A stretch of 64,000 nt of DNA. Origin: Symsagittifera roscoffensis. Lineage: Eukaryota; Xenacoelomorpha; Acoela; Convolutidae. How positions within the stretch are numbered: position 1 is the stretch's first letter; each line of letters starts with the position of its first letter. Positions 62,771 through 64,000 of the stretch are shown here, one piece after another. Where the stretch lies: positions 45,357,919 to 45,421,918 of the forward strand of contig NC_087065.1 of the NCBI RefSeq assembly GCF_963678635.1, read 5' to 3'. The notes below the pieces were generated by a model. That model saw only the letters and a list, made by a program, of their open reading frames with translations. It did not search any database and was not told where the DNA came from. A program made the translations under genes and the position numbers.

Positions 62771-64000
62771 GGCTGAATTCGGTTTCTGGATAAATAAAAG
62801 AAGTGTTCGTCTCAAATTGGGTCCACTTTAGCCAAAAACCGATATAGACAAAACATGTTCAAAAAGTTGCTCCTAGTACAGCAGCCCATGACAATTCTAT
62901 GCCAATTATCTGATTCTCTTTCTCATATTACTAGATGGCAATAGAGCAAATTTTCCTCTTATATGGAAAAGTTCCTATATTACGTCTATATTCAAGACCG
63001 AAGATAAATTTAATATCGAAAGCTACCGTACCTGTCTGTCACTATTTTGCCTAAGATGGCTTTAGTCCTTGAATGGATCATATTTACTCAATTCTACGAA
63101 TTTGCTATTTTACTTCAAAATTGATTCAAGTTTGGCATCACTCGAAAACTGATGAAACTATTGTCATTTTACTTGAGTTATCGACATCAATGCATCGGAA
63201 TTATAAATTCGCGTTCCAATTTTCTTCTGAATATGTCAGATATACCTTAAGAATCAATCTTGGGGCAACTTTTAATCATCATATTTACTAATGACATGGC
63301 TAAATTTTGAGCAAAATTTGCCATCTTTCTTTTCGCTGACGATAGCATAACAAAAAATTCTAATCTGGCTACATTTCAGTGTAATTTAAACAGATGCGTC
63401 AACGGCGGGCTGGACAAGGAAATGGTTTTTAATAGTGGCCAAACACAGTACGTTAATTTCAACAAGCAGTTCTGCAAGGATGAAGATACATTAAGTTTCC
63501 GAGGGCAAGAAATAAAGTCAGTTAAAGTCATTGGCGTGACATTGACAAATGACCCTAGCTGAAACAATCATATTTTTAAAAATTTGGGTATCGCGAATAG
63601 CACTTTCAAATCTTGAACAAACCATTCTTTCTGGAACATCTTATTTTACGGGTCAAAAGTTGTATACAACCTATAATTTATCTATTCTTCTATTTTCATC
63701 AAAAGTATGGCATTCGTCAATCACTGACCTAATGATATTGGAGACATTTTCCCGAGCAACGAAATTATTTTCAAATGGGGATTCGTACAAAGATTGACTA
63801 CTTAATTGATTTTTTATTACCAATTTCATTTCAACTGCAAGTAAAAGACTTGTTAATCTTCAATAAATTATCACACGAAAAATATAATTTCGGAATTTGG
63901 ATGGTTTTATCTCTGCAATATACATCAACCAAACTATTGACGCTGAGATGGAAAACCGATCGCCCATTCCAAAACGAAAGAAAGTCAATTCCTTAATTTT
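62771..64000 (+). pseudogene. Decayed LINE reverse transcriptase, array copy 6 (cut by the window edge)
   Basis: Starts GGCTGAATTCGG and runs to the end of the window without leaving the repeat, so the array continues to the right. Confidence 0.85.

Overview
This is a metazoan, probably invertebrate, genomic window. It holds a host gene split by GT-AG introns, an AT-rich background full of tandem and dispersed repeats, tRNA-derived SINE-like sequences, non-LTR reverse-transcriptase remnants, and one very large LTR retroelement. The sequence alone does not identify the species.

Layout. 1-1392: AT-rich flank with no gene. 1393-25035: a 23.6-kb LTR retroelement on the + strand with TG...CA LTRs of 882/883 bp that differ by about five substitutions and one indel (about 99.4% identical by eye), so it is a recent insertion. 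Its first cistron is a Ty3/Gypsy-type gag-protease-RT-RNaseH-integrase (4632-13626) followed by a small macro-domain-like ORF (13592-14110). After a structured 487-bp spacer comes a second cistron (14598-23406) not found in ordinary Gypsy elements: a coiled-coil/NLS protein, a catalytic-looking SGNH (GDSL-type) hydrolase followed by a degenerate second SGNH-like segment, a 739-aa orphan region, a small basic protein joined by an ATGA stop/start overlap, and a 965-aa orphan protein. The open frames are long and conserved-looking but are broken by nine in-frame stops and one or two frame changes. The leader upstream of gag carries 30-bp phased repeats and a duplicated hairpin with a compensatory base-pair change.

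25178-34823: three head-to-tail copies of a 3.2-kb unit, each containing smaller degenerate subrepeats. 34979-55066 (minus strand): 14 exons of an ABCC/MRP4-like ABC transporter, from just after the Walker A of NBD1 to a C terminus ending in a possible PDZ ligand. The 5' part (TMD1 and the NBD1 Walker A) is not in the window. Its introns hold a long foldback element (39246-39577), an hAT-type MITE with an 8-bp target duplication (54370-54779), several tRNA-like SINE heads, and a dispersed repeat family with a TATA-like box.

55336-64000: a tandem array of at least six copies of a 1.51-kb, 5'-truncated, decayed LINE reverse-transcriptase unit. The last four copies are nearly identical. The array continues past the right edge and lies where the missing upstream ABCC exons would be sought.

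How the parts relate: the retroelement encodes its own capsid, replication and integration enzymes plus an accessory module of unknown role. The ABCC gene is the only clear host gene. Everything else is repeat-derived.
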